Positions 43,016 to 51,462 of a DNA stretch of 64,000 nt are shown in pieces. The DNA comes from JACVRW01 sp963733885 (GTDB taxonomy: Bacteria; Actinomycetota; Thermoleophilia; Solirubrobacterales; Thermoleophilaceae): contig CAVTES010000011.1 in the NCBI GenBank assembly GCA_963733885.1, positions 252,678-316,677 of the forward strand, in the 5' to 3' direction. Position 1 is the stretch's first letter, and each line of letters begins with the position of its first letter. Below the pieces are notes generated by a model. The model ran no database searches and was not told the origin of the DNA. It saw only the letters and a list, made by a program, of their open reading frames with translations. A program made the position numbers and the translations under genes.

Positions 43016-44610
43016 CCGACGACCTCCGTGGCGAGGAGCATCTCAGCCGCCTCCTCCGGAAGGAGCGCGGCGCCGCCCGTCACCCGGGCGACCTCGGTCG
43101 AGAAGTGGCGGCCCCCGCCGAGCACCTCGGCCGGCGGGCCGTCACCGATCACCGCGCCCTGGCCGAGCAGGACCACGCGGTCGGCGAACGACGCGGCGAA
43201 CTCGGTGTCGTGCGTCGCCACGACCACGGCCGCTCGCTCGGCGGCGAGCGCGCGGATCCGCTCGGCGAGGCCGTCCTTGTGGGCGCGGTCCATTCCACGG
43301 GTGGGCTCGTCGAGGAGCACGGCGGCGCACGAGCCGCCTGCCAGCACCACCTCCAGGGCGAGCCGCTGGCGCTCGCCGCCCGAGAGGTCGCGCGGATTGG
43401 CCCCCTCCCGCCCCGCGAGGCCGGCGGCGGCAACGCCCGTCGCCCCGGCGTCGTCCACGGCGTGCTCGTGGATGAGGTAGTCGCCCGGGGTCTGGAGCAG
43501 GAGAGCCACCTCGCCGGCGCGCTCGATCCGGCCGCGCGTGGGCTCGGCGAGGCCCTTGGCGAGCCGCAGGAGGGTGCTCTTGCCGGCCCCGTTGCGGCCC
43601 ATGAGGACCACGCGCTCGCCCGGGCGAAGCTCGAGGTCGAGCCCGCGCAGCACGGTCGGCCCGTCCTCGATCTCGAGCCAGACGCCGCGCAGTGCGAGGG
43701 CGGGCGGGGGGCGGGGGTCCCGCCGCCACCACCTTCGACCGGTGGTCTCCGGTGAGGCGCTTGCGGGCCGCGCCGGCGGCGCCACGCCCGCCTCACGCAG
43801 CCCCGCCCGGGCCTCCTTTACCGAGGCCGGCCGCCCCGGGAGGCCGGCCAGCGAGAACAGGCGCGACGCCGGGGTGGCCAGCGCCGGCATCGACTCGGCC
43901 GCCCACGCGAGGTAGTCGGCGGGCGCAGCGTCGCACGCCACGCGGCCCTCCACCAGCGCAACCACGCGGTCGGCGGCGGGCAGGCAGCGCTCGAGCCGGT
44001 GCTCGGCCACCACCACCGCCGTGCCCCAGTCCTGGTTCAGCCTCCGCAGGAGCCACACGAGCTCGTCGCCGGCGACGGGGTCGAGCTGGGACGTCGGCTC
44101 GTCGAGCAGCAGCAGTTCCGGGCCGTGGACCATCGCCGCCGCCAGCGCGACGCGCTGCAGCTCGCCCCCGGAGAGCGTTTCGGTGCGGCGCTCGAGCAGA
44201 TGCCCCACGCCCAGCGCGAGCGCGGTCTCCTCCACTGCCCGCGCCAGCGCGGCGGGCGGCTCGCCGCGGTGCTCGAGCGGCAGTTCGAGCTCGGCCCGCA
44301 CGCCGCCCATCACCACCTGGGTCTCGGGCTCCTGGAACACCGTGCCGCATACGGCGGCCAGCTCGCCCGGCCCGTGCTCCCGAACGTCGAGGCCGCCGAC
44401 CACGAGCTCGCCGCTCGCCTCGCCGCCGTGGAAGTGCGGCACGAGCCCGCAGAGGGCACGCAGTAGGGTCGACTTGCCCGAGCCGGACAGGCCGGCCAGC
44501 ACGGTGAAGGTCCCGGGCTCGATCTCGAGCGAGAGGTCGTGGAGCGAGCGACCGCCGCCATCTGGGTACGAGTAGGCGAACCGCTCTGCGCGAACAACGG
44601 GCTCAGCCAC
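43012..44610 (-). CDS. Tandem ECF-transporter ATPase (EcfA-A' fusion)
   Basis: 532 residues with two ABC ATPase domains in one chain. Domain 1: Walker A GLSGSGKSTLL, Q-loop VFQEPETQV, signature LSGGELQRVAL, Walker B LLLLDEPTSQLDP, H-switch VAEHRLE. Domain 2: Walker A GRNGAGKSTLL, Q-loop LLQTPGDYL, signature LSGGERQRLAL, Walker B AVLLDEPTRGMD, H-switch ATHDTEF. Both look catalytically complete. It powers the EcfT/S-component importer. It starts at a GTG overlapping the ecfT stop by 8 bases and ends overlapping the S-component start, all under the upstream cobalamin riboswitch. Confidence 0.92.
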   Translation of the reverse strand: MAEPVVRAERFAYSYPDGGGRSLHDLSLEIEPGTFTVLAGLSGSGKSTLLRALCGLVPHFHGGEASGELVVGGLDVREHGPGELAAVCGTVFQEPETQVVMGGVRAELELPLEHRGEPPAALARAVEETALALGVGHLLERRTETLSGGELQRVALAAAMVHGPELLLLDEPTSQLDPVAGDELVWLLRRLNQDWGTAVVVAEHRLERCLPAADRVVALVEGRVACDAAPADYLAWAAESMPALATPASRLFSLAGLPGRPASVKEARAGLREAGVAPPARPASASPETTGRRWWRRDPRPPPALALRGVWLEIEDGPTVLRGLDLELRPGERVVLMGRNGAGKSTLLRLAKGLAEPTRGRIERAGEVALLLQTPGDYLIHEHAVDDAGATGVAAAGLAGREGANPRDLSGGERQRLALEVVLAGGSCAAVLLDEPTRGMDRAHKDGLAERIRALAAERAAVVVATHDTEFAASFADRVVLLGQGAVIGDGPPAEVLGGGRHFSTEVARVTGGAALLPEEAAEMLLATEVVG

Positions 44611-45487
44611 GTGGCACCCCCATCCTCGCGCCGCGCCCGGCGAACGGCGCGGCCCCCAGCGCCACGAAGGCCGCCGCGATGGCGATCTCGGCCGGGCCGA
44701 GGGCCATGTCGAGCGTTGGGTAGGCCTCCACCCGGCCCGCGCCTGCGGCGGCTCCCGCGATCGCCACAGCCGCCACCGCGAGCGCCGCGCCGGCGATTCG
44801 CAGGTCGTGCCGCGACAATGGCCGCGGGCGCCGGCCCGGCCGGCCGGCGAGCGCGTAGCCGCGCACCTCGAGGGCGGCGGCCACGTCCACGGCGCGGTCG
44901 AGCGACCCGGCCAGCGCCGCCCGCACCACCGCCAGCCGTCTGGGCGGCTCGGGGCGGCAGCGCCGGGCGTCGCCCATGCGGCCGGCGTCGCGCGCGAGCA
45001 CCGGGACGAGACGGGTGGCGAGCGTGGCCGTGAGCGCGGAGCGGTAGGAGACGCGTCGGAGCGCCTTCAGCAGCTGATCGGGGTCCACAGCCGCGGACAT
45101 CAGGCCGCCGAGGGCCGCGATCAGGACCACGATGCGAAGGCCCATGAACATGCCCTCGAGGGCGGCCTCGAGCGTCACGTCCCAGCGCCGGCCGAGGAAC
45201 TCGCCGCCCCGGACGAGCAGGGTCTCGCCGCCCTGGTAGACGATCGCGTTGACGAGCGCCACGAGCAGCGCGAACGGAAGCGCCAGCTTGAGGGACCGTG
45301 CGACCTCCCGGCCGACGCCGGCGGCCACGCCGGCCACGACGATCCCGCCGAGCGCGCCGGCGAGGATCAGCGGGTGCCGATACAACGCGCCGGCCAGCGC
45401 AAACGCGCAGCAGAAGGCGGCGCCGACGCCGGCGCGCGCCGCGTGCAGCGCGCTCGGCCGGCTTCGGTAGGTCGGGATCAGGGTCAT
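44603..45487 (-). CDS. ecfT: ECF transporter transmembrane protein EcfT (CbiQ-like)
   Basis: 294 residues with several membrane helices (AGVGAAFCCAFALAGALY, LPFALLVALVNAIVYQGGE, MGLRIVVLIAALGGLMSA). The coupling helix motif AALEVRGYALAG contains the AxRG signature that contacts the ATPases; an earlier LARDAGRMGDARR region fits the first coupling motif less well. EcfT links the ATPase dimer to the S component. It is coupled to the upstream DUF4430 lipoprotein gene by an ATGA overlap. Confidence 0.88.
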   Translation of the reverse strand: MTLIPTYRSRPSALHAARAGVGAAFCCAFALAGALYRHPLILAGALGGIVVAGVAAGVGREVARSLKLALPFALLVALVNAIVYQGGETLLVRGGEFLGRRWDVTLEAALEGMFMGLRIVVLIAALGGLMSAAVDPDQLLKALRRVSYRSALTATLATRLVPVLARDAGRMGDARRCRPEPPRRLAVVRAALAGSLDRAVDVAAALEVRGYALAGRPGRRPRPLSRHDLRIAGAALAVAAVAIAGAAAGAGRVEAYPTLDMALGPAEIAIAAAFVALGAAPFAGRGARMGVPRG

Positions 45488-46416
45488 GGCTCGATGAGGG
45501 GAAGCTTCTCCACGGTCTGGCCGGTCACGGCTACGGCGAAGGCGTCGCGCAACCGGTTCTCCTCGAGCGCCGCGACCCCCGCCCCGAGCCCCTCCCGGTC
45601 GAGCGCCGTGACGAGCCAGAGCAGCTCCTCGGCTCGCGGGCGCAGGGCGGCCACGAGCGCGGTACCGTCGCCGGGGCGAACTGTGCGGGCCACCTCGCCT
45701 TGCTCGTCGAGCAGCTCGAGCGAGCGGCCGTCCTCCGCGAAGCGGGCGAACACGCCGCTCGCCTCCGGTCCCTCCTCCAGCGTGGGGGCACCGCGCACGA
45801 TGCGGGCCCGCGGCCAGCGGGCCACCACCAGGCGGGTGACCGCCTCGGTGCCGGGCGCGCCGAGCGAGGAGCCCGACGTGGGCACCCCTGCGCGGTCGAG
45901 CGCCTGCCTTGCGTTCCGGCAGGGATCCGACTCGTCGTCATCGCACTCCACCCGCACCGGCCGCCGCTCGCCCTGGGTGCCGTGCAGGAACGGCTCCGGG
46001 AAGGCGCCAACGATCGCCGGCACGCGCATGGCGGCGCCCCAGCTGCGGTGGTCCCACTGGACGCGGTCGCCGGGCGAGAGCTCGTACTCGGCGGCGCCCT
46101 CGCCGGACTCGATCCCGTTCACGAAGAAGAACCAGTCCCTCGTGCCGGCCGGACCGGCGCCCTCGAGCCCATCGATCGCCTGGACGAAGCGGCCGCCGAA
46201 GCGGGTCTCGACGTCGAACTCCGAGCGCAGCAGGCGCATGACGGTCTGATCCTCTCGCAGCGCGTCGAGCCGGGCGGAGCCGAGCTCCTCGTGGCCGAAG
46301 TCACGGGTCACCCGAAGCTTGGCGCCACCCTCTTGCTCCTCACCGGCGCCGAGCCCGCAGCCGCCCAGCAGCGCGGCGGCGGCCGCCAGGGCGGCGAGCG
46401 CGGGCCTTGCTCTCAC
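45484..46416 (-). CDS. DUF4430-containing lipoprotein
   Basis: 310 residues from GTG at 46416 (GTGA overlap with the previous gene). The lipobox LAALAAAAALLGGC predicts lipidation and outer-face anchoring. The DUF4430 (transcobalamin C-terminal-like) domain spans about residues 30-120, with VTRDFGHEELGS, LLRSEFDVETRFGGRFVQAI, DWFFFVNGIESGEGAAEYEL and SPGDRVQWDHRSWGA. A further ~170 residues form a second alpha/beta region without a known name. A B12-binding role is inferred from the domain and the riboswitch-controlled operon with an ECF importer. Confidence 0.82.
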   Translation of the reverse strand: MRARPALAALAAAAALLGGCGLGAGEEQEGGAKLRVTRDFGHEELGSARLDALREDQTVMRLLRSEFDVETRFGGRFVQAIDGLEGAGPAGTRDWFFFVNGIESGEGAAEYELSPGDRVQWDHRSWGAAMRVPAIVGAFPEPFLHGTQGERRPVRVECDDDESDPCRNARQALDRAGVPTSGSSLGAPGTEAVTRLVVARWPRARIVRGAPTLEEGPEASGVFARFAEDGRSLELLDEQGEVARTVRPGDGTALVAALRPRAEELLWLVTALDREGLGAGVAALEENRLRDAFAVAVTGQTVEKLPLIEP

Positions 46417-47111
46417 GGCACCTCGACCCGCTCGGCGAAGGACCGCACCAGCCCCGCCTTCTCGGCCACCGCGCGGTAGTGCCCGGCGGTCAGGGGGAGA
46501 CGGGCCTGTCCGGCCGCGTCGGTCAGAGCCGAGATGCCGCCGGCGCGCACGGTCGCGCCCTCCACGGCCACGCCGCGCGCGTCGTCGTCGTAGCCCCGGA
46601 CGGTCGCCACCAGGGTGCCGGGCTCGGCCCGCCACTTGAGCTCGAGGGTGCGCTGGCAGCCCCCGTCCCGAAGCCGGCAGTAGAACCACGTGACGCGCTG
46701 GCCGGCGCGCAAACGGCCGCTGCCGAACGGCCCGCCGGGATCGGCCGCCCCGGCCGTGGCGGCGCGGCGTCCCACCTTGTAGACCCAGCCGTTCTGGCCG
46801 CGGTTCCGGTCACCGCGGATGCCCTCAACGAACAGGCCGGCGCCGTCGCGGGCCCGCCTCGAGCAGGCGCCGAAGTCGCGCAGCGTGAGCCGGCCTGTCC
46901 TGCTGCGGTTGAGCGCGGCCAGTGCCGTCCCCTCGCCGGCTGTGCAGCGGCGGCCCTCTACGCGCACGCGCGTCGCGCGCGTGGAAACTGTGTCGCTCGT
47001 GGCGCTGCCGTCGCGGAAGACGACGAGTTGGCGGACCTTCGGGGCGGCCGCATCGGCAGGCGCCCCGAGGCCCATCAGAACAACGAGCGCGGCGAGGGCC
47101 GTCTTCCTCAT
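46413..47111 (-). CDS. Secreted DUF4430-like protein
   Basis: 232 residues with a signal peptide (RKTALAALVVLMGLGAPADA). The central region (about 95-165) has the DUF4430 pattern GQNGWVYKVGRRAATAGAAD and RLRAGQRVTWFYCRLRDGGC. Two Cys pairs may form disulfides. The C-terminal ~65 residues resemble a carboxypeptidase-regulatory or Ig-like beta domain (GVAVEGATVRAGGISALTDA, GHYRAVAEKAGLVRS). It is the second of three related exported proteins in the operon, coupled by four-base overlaps on both sides. Confidence 0.78.
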   Translation of the reverse strand: MRKTALAALVVLMGLGAPADAAAPKVRQLVVFRDGSATSDTVSTRATRVRVEGRRCTAGEGTALAALNRSRTGRLTLRDFGACSRRARDGAGLFVEGIRGDRNRGQNGWVYKVGRRAATAGAADPGGPFGSGRLRAGQRVTWFYCRLRDGGCQRTLELKWRAEPGTLVATVRGYDDDARGVAVEGATVRAGGISALTDAAGQARLPLTAGHYRAVAEKAGLVRSFAERVEVP

Positions 47112-48526
47112 GGCCGCGGTGCCACGGCGTCGACCTCAACCGGCCCCCCGCCCATGCTCCGGATCCGCAAGACGTGGGCGCCGTCCCGCATCCGCCGGCT
47201 GGTCCACAGCACCTGCCGGGGCGCCGAGCGTCCTCGCAGGTTCAGGACCTTTCTGCGACCGCCCACGCTCACCCGCAGCCGGCCCCCCTTCGGGATCCGC
47301 CGGCCGATCAACGAGACCCGGCGACCCGTGAACGGCAGCCTGGCCGTCGCGCCCGCTTCGGCGGCGCGCCGCACGGTGGTCCCCCAGGCGGCCGGGAGCG
47401 GCGTGCGCGTCCAGCCGCGTGAGAAGCGGAGGAGCTTGCGGTCGCGGTCGTCGACCGGCATGAGGATCGTGTTCGACTCAGCCGTCCCCCTGTTGGTGGC
47501 CCGGTCGACGGCGGTCACGCGGAACCGGTACGCCTTGCCGGACTCGCCGCGAAAGCGCACCGAGGGTGTGGCCGTGCGATCCGTGAGCGACCTCCACTCG
47601 CCGGGCTGGACCTGTGCGGTCCGGACACCGCTGCCCATCTCGCGCACCTCCACGGCGTAGTACGCCAGGCCGGCGCCCGCCCCGTCGTCAGCCTGCCATG
47701 ACACAACCATCGTGCGGGATTGGCCGCGCTCGCTGGCGAGTTCCCGGCCCGGCAGGTCGACGTCCACCACGGTCGGTGCGGTCTTGTCGCCTGAGGTGCA
47801 CGGGTCGGCGCCCAGCGGATCGACGCACAGCGTGAGGGAGTTGGAGCGAATGGCTCCCGGCTTCTCGGCCTTCAGCCGGTACACCCCGGCCTCGGCGAAG
47901 CTGAGCGCGGCTATTCCGTCGCTCCCGGTGGGCGAGCCGTTCACGGTGGCGCCCGGCTGCGGTGCGCCCGATTCGCCGTCGACGACTCGCACGTTCACCG
48001 TCTCACTCGTGTGCGCGGCGCCAGGCCCGCGGAGCTCCAGCGGGACCGCTGGCGGCCCGACGAACGAGATCCGCGCCCAAAGCACTTCGTCCCGAGCGCC
48101 GACCTGCTTCTGACAGCCGCCCAGGTCGGAGGTCTTCCGGTTGATGTAAAGCGACCAAAACTCGCTGTCGGGATCCGCGGTCTCGTCGCCGATGCGGGTC
48201 ACGAAGAAGTCGTCGATGCCGAAGTTGCCATAGGTGCCGTCCCAGCCGAACGCGCCCGTCCGGCTCGCGTCGTCGAGCGCCGCGGTGGCCACCGGCACCG
48301 GCGTCTGGTGAGCGCCGGCGTTGGTGCCGTCGCACGTCCTGGGACCTCCGCTCGACGATGTCGTGAGGACGTGGCCCTCGGTGGTCACCGTTCCGTCGAA
48401 GATCGTCCTTGCCACACCCTCGACGCGAACGTTCACCGACACGGGCGCCGCTGCGACGCTCGGCGCGCCAGCTGCGGTCGCGATAACTGCGAGGCCGATT
48501 GCCAGGCCCCGGATGCTCTTGGTCAT
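47108..48526 (-). CDS. Secreted DUF4430-like protein with beta-sandwich and FnIII-like modules
   Basis: 472 residues, first gene after the riboswitch. A signal peptide (SIRGLAIGLAVIATAAGA) leads to an N-terminal DUF4430-like domain (about 28-155) with RVEGVARTIFDG, TGAFGWDGTYGNFGIDDFFV, FWSLYINRKTSDLGGCQKQV and GARDEVLWARISF. An Ig-like module (PGATVNGSPTGSDGIAALSF) and a fibronectin-III-like domain (about 250-345, MVVSWQADDGAGAGLAYYAV) follow, then a basic beta-rich tail. The modular build fits a surface protein that presents a ligand-binding head. The ATG at 48526 is only about 20-30 bases from the riboswitch end. Confidence 0.8.
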   Translation of the reverse strand: MTKSIRGLAIGLAVIATAAGAPSVAAAPVSVNVRVEGVARTIFDGTVTTEGHVLTTSSSGGPRTCDGTNAGAHQTPVPVATAALDDASRTGAFGWDGTYGNFGIDDFFVTRIGDETADPDSEFWSLYINRKTSDLGGCQKQVGARDEVLWARISFVGPPAVPLELRGPGAAHTSETVNVRVVDGESGAPQPGATVNGSPTGSDGIAALSFAEAGVYRLKAEKPGAIRSNSLTLCVDPLGADPCTSGDKTAPTVVDVDLPGRELASERGQSRTMVVSWQADDGAGAGLAYYAVEVREMGSGVRTAQVQPGEWRSLTDRTATPSVRFRGESGKAYRFRVTAVDRATNRGTAESNTILMPVDDRDRKLLRFSRGWTRTPLPAAWGTTVRRAAEAGATARLPFTGRRVSLIGRRIPKGGRLRVSVGGRRKVLNLRGRSAPRQVLWTSRRMRDGAHVLRIRSMGGGPVEVDAVAPRP

Positions 48527-48552
48527 TTGGCCACCCTTTCCTCGAGGGTCGT

Positions 48553-48735
48553 ATGGCTCCGACCGGGGCCAGGTCTCCTGGCTTCGGGCTCAGCGCCGCG
48601 CCTTCCCGGAAAGCCGTCGGCTCCCCAGTGGCATCGGCGACGCATCAGCGCCCGTTCACAGTGGCGGGACCGCGCCGGCTTCGCACCGGACTTCCCTAAG
48701 CCACCGGCCGATGAACGGCGCAAGCATAGCCGGAC
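48553..48735 (-). promoter_or_regulatory. Cobalamin (B12) riboswitch
   Basis: Read on the minus strand, the leader contains the B12 riboswitch core in the right order. These are GGGAAGTCCGGTGCGAAGCC, GCGGTCCCGCCACTGTGA, a downstream GCCACTGGGGAGCC, the GGGAAGGC element, and finally the B12 box AGCCAGGAGACCTG (about 48,570-48,584). It ends some 25 bases before the ATG at 48526, so it can control translation initiation or early termination. By family precedent it represses the genes when adenosylcobalamin is plentiful. Outer boundaries are approximate because the P1 stem was not resolved by eye. Confidence 0.93.
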
Positions 48736-48781
48736 GACCTGGGCACGCAAACCCCCGGCCGCTACAATCGCCCGCCGACGG

Positions 48782-48854
48782 GCCGCCATCGTCTAGGGGA
48801 CTAGGACGCCGCCCTCTCACGGCGGAAACCGGGGTTCGAATCCCCGTGGCGGTA
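48782..48854 (+). tRNA. tRNA-Glu (anticodon CTC)
   Basis: 73 bases forming a full cloverleaf. The acceptor stem GCCGCCA pairs with TGGCGGT (first pair G-U, as in actinobacterial tRNA-Glu), with discriminator A at 48854. The D-arm region is TCGTCTAGGGGACTAGGAC. The anticodon arm is CCGCC-CTCTCAC-GGCGG with anticodon CTC. The T-arm CGGGG-TTCGAAT-CCCCG is perfect. CCA is not encoded. It lies next to an integrase module and is the likely integration target. Confidence 0.95.
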
Positions 48855-49437
48855 CTGCCTCTATGCCGCATCGCAGAGCGGAGCAAGGGGTAGCTGCGCT
48901 GCAACGCTCGCTGCAACGTCGCTCGTCAAGGACGCTCCGGCGTCGCGCCGGCGCCATAAGACGGGGCCGCTCCTGGTCGCATACGCGTCTGCCGTTGGTC
49001 CAATGGCGGCCGCGCCGAGACATCGGCATGTCGAGGACTCCTGTGGCCTCGGCGAGTTCCGCGCGCAGGTCGGCGCTACTCCGGCCAGGGCTCCGATCCG
49101 GGTGCGCAGCCAAGGCTCGACAAACGCGGTCTGGTCTCCCGCCCGGGACGGCCCGTCGGCTCAGGTATCAGCGAGCCAGCCCGCAGCTCGTCGCGCGGTG
49201 TTTAGACAGCCAGCGGTCGCGAGTCGCGACGGATCGGGCTCGGCTGGCGACCACTCGCCGTGCATCCCATCGGGCCCGACGCGGCGATGGAGCCGCGCCG
49301 CGTGGTGACGCGGCAGGTGGAACCCGGCGACCACCTTGCGGGACGGGCGAACCGCATCGCATGTCAGCCAGCCGGAGCTGGCATCGCCACCCGGGCTGAT
49401 CTTCACCTGCCCGCCGGCGATGCCCTGGACGAGGAGA
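48855..49437. other. Non-coding stretch between tRNA and integrase
   Basis: About 580 bases with no convincing gene; frames on both strands are Arg/Ser/Pro-rich and lack family features. In a tRNA-integrated element this is where one attachment junction would be. I did not find a second copy of the tRNA 3' end elsewhere in the window. Confidence 0.45.
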
Positions 49438-50730
49438 TCATCCGTGCCCCTCCAGGTACGCGTCGAGCGCCGCGGCGGCCTCGCCCTCTGAGCCGGGGAA
49501 CAGGTGGCCGTAACGGTCGAGCGTCTGAGTGATCGAGGCGTGGCCCATGAGCGTGCACAGCTGCTTGGCGATCGCGACTGGGTTGCGCTCTGCCCGGATG
49601 CCGGCGGCGATCATCAGCGAAGCGAACGTGTGCCGGCATTCGTGCAGCCCGATCGGCTCGAGCGCGTCCTCGCGGGCCTTGACCCATGTCGTCCGCGGGC
49701 CGCTTCGCTTCGTGTCCGGTATCTCCTTCCAGCCCCACGCCTCCCTCGCGCGTCTACGGATCGTGGACGGGGTGAATGCCTTGTCGTGCTCGCGGCCGAA
49801 GAACAGGCCGTCGCGCCACCGGCGACGCATGCGGTGGTCGAGCAGGATTGGTCGCAGCACTCTCGGGATCGGCAGGGTGCGCCGGCCGGCCTTGGTCTTG
49901 ACCGCGACCAGTCCGGCCTCCTGGTCCCAGCCGTGCCCGACCTCGATCAGGTTGGCGTCCAGGTCGACGTCGGCGTCCTGAACGGCCTGGAGCTCGCCGC
50001 GCCGCATGCCGGCATACATGGCGGTCGCGTAGATCGCCTTTTCCGGGTAGCTGAGCGCCGCGAGCAGCAGCGCGCCCTCGGCCGGCGCGGCGACGCGGTC
50101 GCGTGCCTCCTCGGTGACCGGGAACTCGAGCCCGCGGGTCGGGTTGACGTCGAGCTCGTCGAGCGAGAGCAGCCGGCGGTAGATCGCGCGGACCGGGTCG
50201 AACGTGTTTCGGATCGTGGAGGGGGCGAGCCCTTGTTTGTGCAGCGTCGTTACGAGCCGCTGCCAGTCGGAGCGGCGTAGCTCGATCACTGGGTGGGCGC
50301 CGTAGTCGGGCAGGATGCGTAGCTCGAGCGCCGTCCGGTAGGAGCGCAGCACGGACGGCTTGTAGGGGCGGCCGGAGCGGTTCAGGACCAGCTTGGTCTC
50401 GGCAGCCTCCATGAAGTCGTGCGAGGCCCTGCGCAGCGTCAGTGCGCGCGACCCGGCGAGTTTGCCTGATTGGACCGCGCTGCGGGCGTCGTTGCGCCAC
50501 TTGACGGCCTCGCGCAACCTGGGGAATGTGCGGGTCGGTCGGCGACCGTCGCGCTTCGACCAGGCTTGGGCCTGATAGCTGGCCGGGCAGCCGCACGACC
50601 ACTCGGGCTGACCTGCGTTCGGGCAGCTCTTGCGGTGGCGCGCGTAGATGCCCTCGGGGAGGCCGTCGTGGCGGCGTTTCGGCGGCATCGGGTCTTCCTC
50701 CGGTCGGGTGGCGGCGACCTTACCCCTCAT
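49438..50730 (-). CDS. int: Tyrosine recombinase/integrase
   Basis: 430 residues. The N-terminal part has a Cys-containing arm (SCPNAGQPEWSCGCPASYQA) that may bind zinc or arm-type DNA sites. A SAM-like core-binding domain follows (PSVLRSYRTALELRILPDYG, STIRNTFDPVRAIYRRLL). The catalytic domain has Arg in YAGMRRGELQA, the HxxR box in GLHECRHTFASLM, GHAS and the nucleophilic Tyr in TQTLDRYGHLFPG. It catalyses site-specific integration and excision of a mobile element, here presumably at tRNA-Glu. It is coupled to the excisionase-like gene by ATGA. An in-frame ATG 14 codons downstream is an alternative start. Confidence 0.9.
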   Translation of the reverse strand: MRGKVAATRPEEDPMPPKRRHDGLPEGIYARHRKSCPNAGQPEWSCGCPASYQAQAWSKRDGRRPTRTFPRLREAVKWRNDARSAVQSGKLAGSRALTLRRASHDFMEAAETKLVLNRSGRPYKPSVLRSYRTALELRILPDYGAHPVIELRRSDWQRLVTTLHKQGLAPSTIRNTFDPVRAIYRRLLSLDELDVNPTRGLEFPVTEEARDRVAAPAEGALLLAALSYPEKAIYATAMYAGMRRGELQAVQDADVDLDANLIEVGHGWDQEAGLVAVKTKAGRRTLPIPRVLRPILLDHRMRRRWRDGLFFGREHDKAFTPSTIRRRAREAWGWKEIPDTKRSGPRTTWVKAREDALEPIGLHECRHTFASLMIAAGIRAERNPVAIAKQLCTLMGHASITQTLDRYGHLFPGSEGEAAAALDAYLEGHG

Positions 50731-51056
50731 CGCCGCGACCGTCCCAGGGTGATGCCCGCATTTTGCGCGGCCCAGCGCGCCAGATCATCGGGCAGGAACA
50801 GGCGCAGGCTGCCGCGCCGGATGCAGCGCACCTCCGGCTGGACGTATTGCTCGAAGGAGGTCACGCCCATTCCGAGCGCCTGTGCGGCCTCGGCGCGTGT
50901 TAGCGCGAGCCGCGGGACCGGCTCGAGAGGGCGTCGTGGCCGCGTCGCGCTCAGCGGCTTCGCCTCGTCTCTCGGTGGCCAGCCCGTGGTGCTCCTCCCG
51001 CAAATCTCCGGGCCGCCGCCTCGACATGGTCTGCGTCCCGCTGCTCGCCCGTCCAC
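50727..51056 (-). CDS. Excisionase-like helix-turn-helix protein
   Basis: Up to 109 residues from a GTG; the start is uncertain because the first ~45 residues are Arg/Pro-rich and featureless. The C-terminal ~60 residues form a MerR/AlpA-like winged helix: LALTRAEAAQALGMGVTSFE, VRCIRRGSLRLFLPDDLARW. Such small proteins act as recombination directionality factors or regulators for the neighbouring integrase. The stop overlaps the integrase start by four bases. Confidence 0.75.
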   Translation of the reverse strand: MDGRAAGRRPCRGGGPEICGRSTTGWPPRDEAKPLSATRPRRPLEPVPRLALTRAEAAQALGMGVTSFEQYVQPEVRCIRRGSLRLFLPDDLARWAAQNAGITLGRSRR

Positions 51057-51462
51057 ACCTCGGCTATCACAGTCACGCAGCGACCTAGCCTCTCAACCGG
51101 TCCGTCTTGCCAACCTGCCGGTGACGGTACGCGCGGTGTGCGACAAAACCGCTGCACAAGGAGCCATCTGTGGCGGCGCCGCGCGGCAACGAGGAGATCG
51201 GCGAGGAAGGGCCGACGCTCCCGACCACGTCAGCGTGTGCTGCCGCGATTTTGGGTGAGGGCCCCAGCGGCCGATCCAGCGCTCGCCGGCGAGCTCGAAG
51301 GGATCGCCTCCGGCACGCCGGGCGTTCGCACGAGCATCTCGAAGTCCCGCGCTCCGCAGATGCGATATGCCCACCCCTGCTCCGGCGCTCGAGCGGCGAC
51401 CGTTCCGTAGAGGGAGGCTCTGGCTGAGCATGCGCGGGCGCTGATCGGCACCCTTACCGCCA
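51057..51462. other. Intergenic region, nothing recognised
   Basis: About 400 bases upstream of the divergent xis/int pair and the repeat-protein gene. No coding or RNA feature is recognised; it should contain the promoter of xis/int. Confidence 0.4.

Noticed and set aside
48817..49113. A minus-strand open frame ending in PPRGFEPRFPP
   Set aside because: This peptide is the classic false translation across a tRNA T-arm (here tRNA-Glu); there is no real protein.
48863..49399. Plus-strand 178-codon frame after the tRNA
   Set aside because: Arg/Ser/Ala-rich random-looking translation without any motif; overlaps frames on the other strand equally well.
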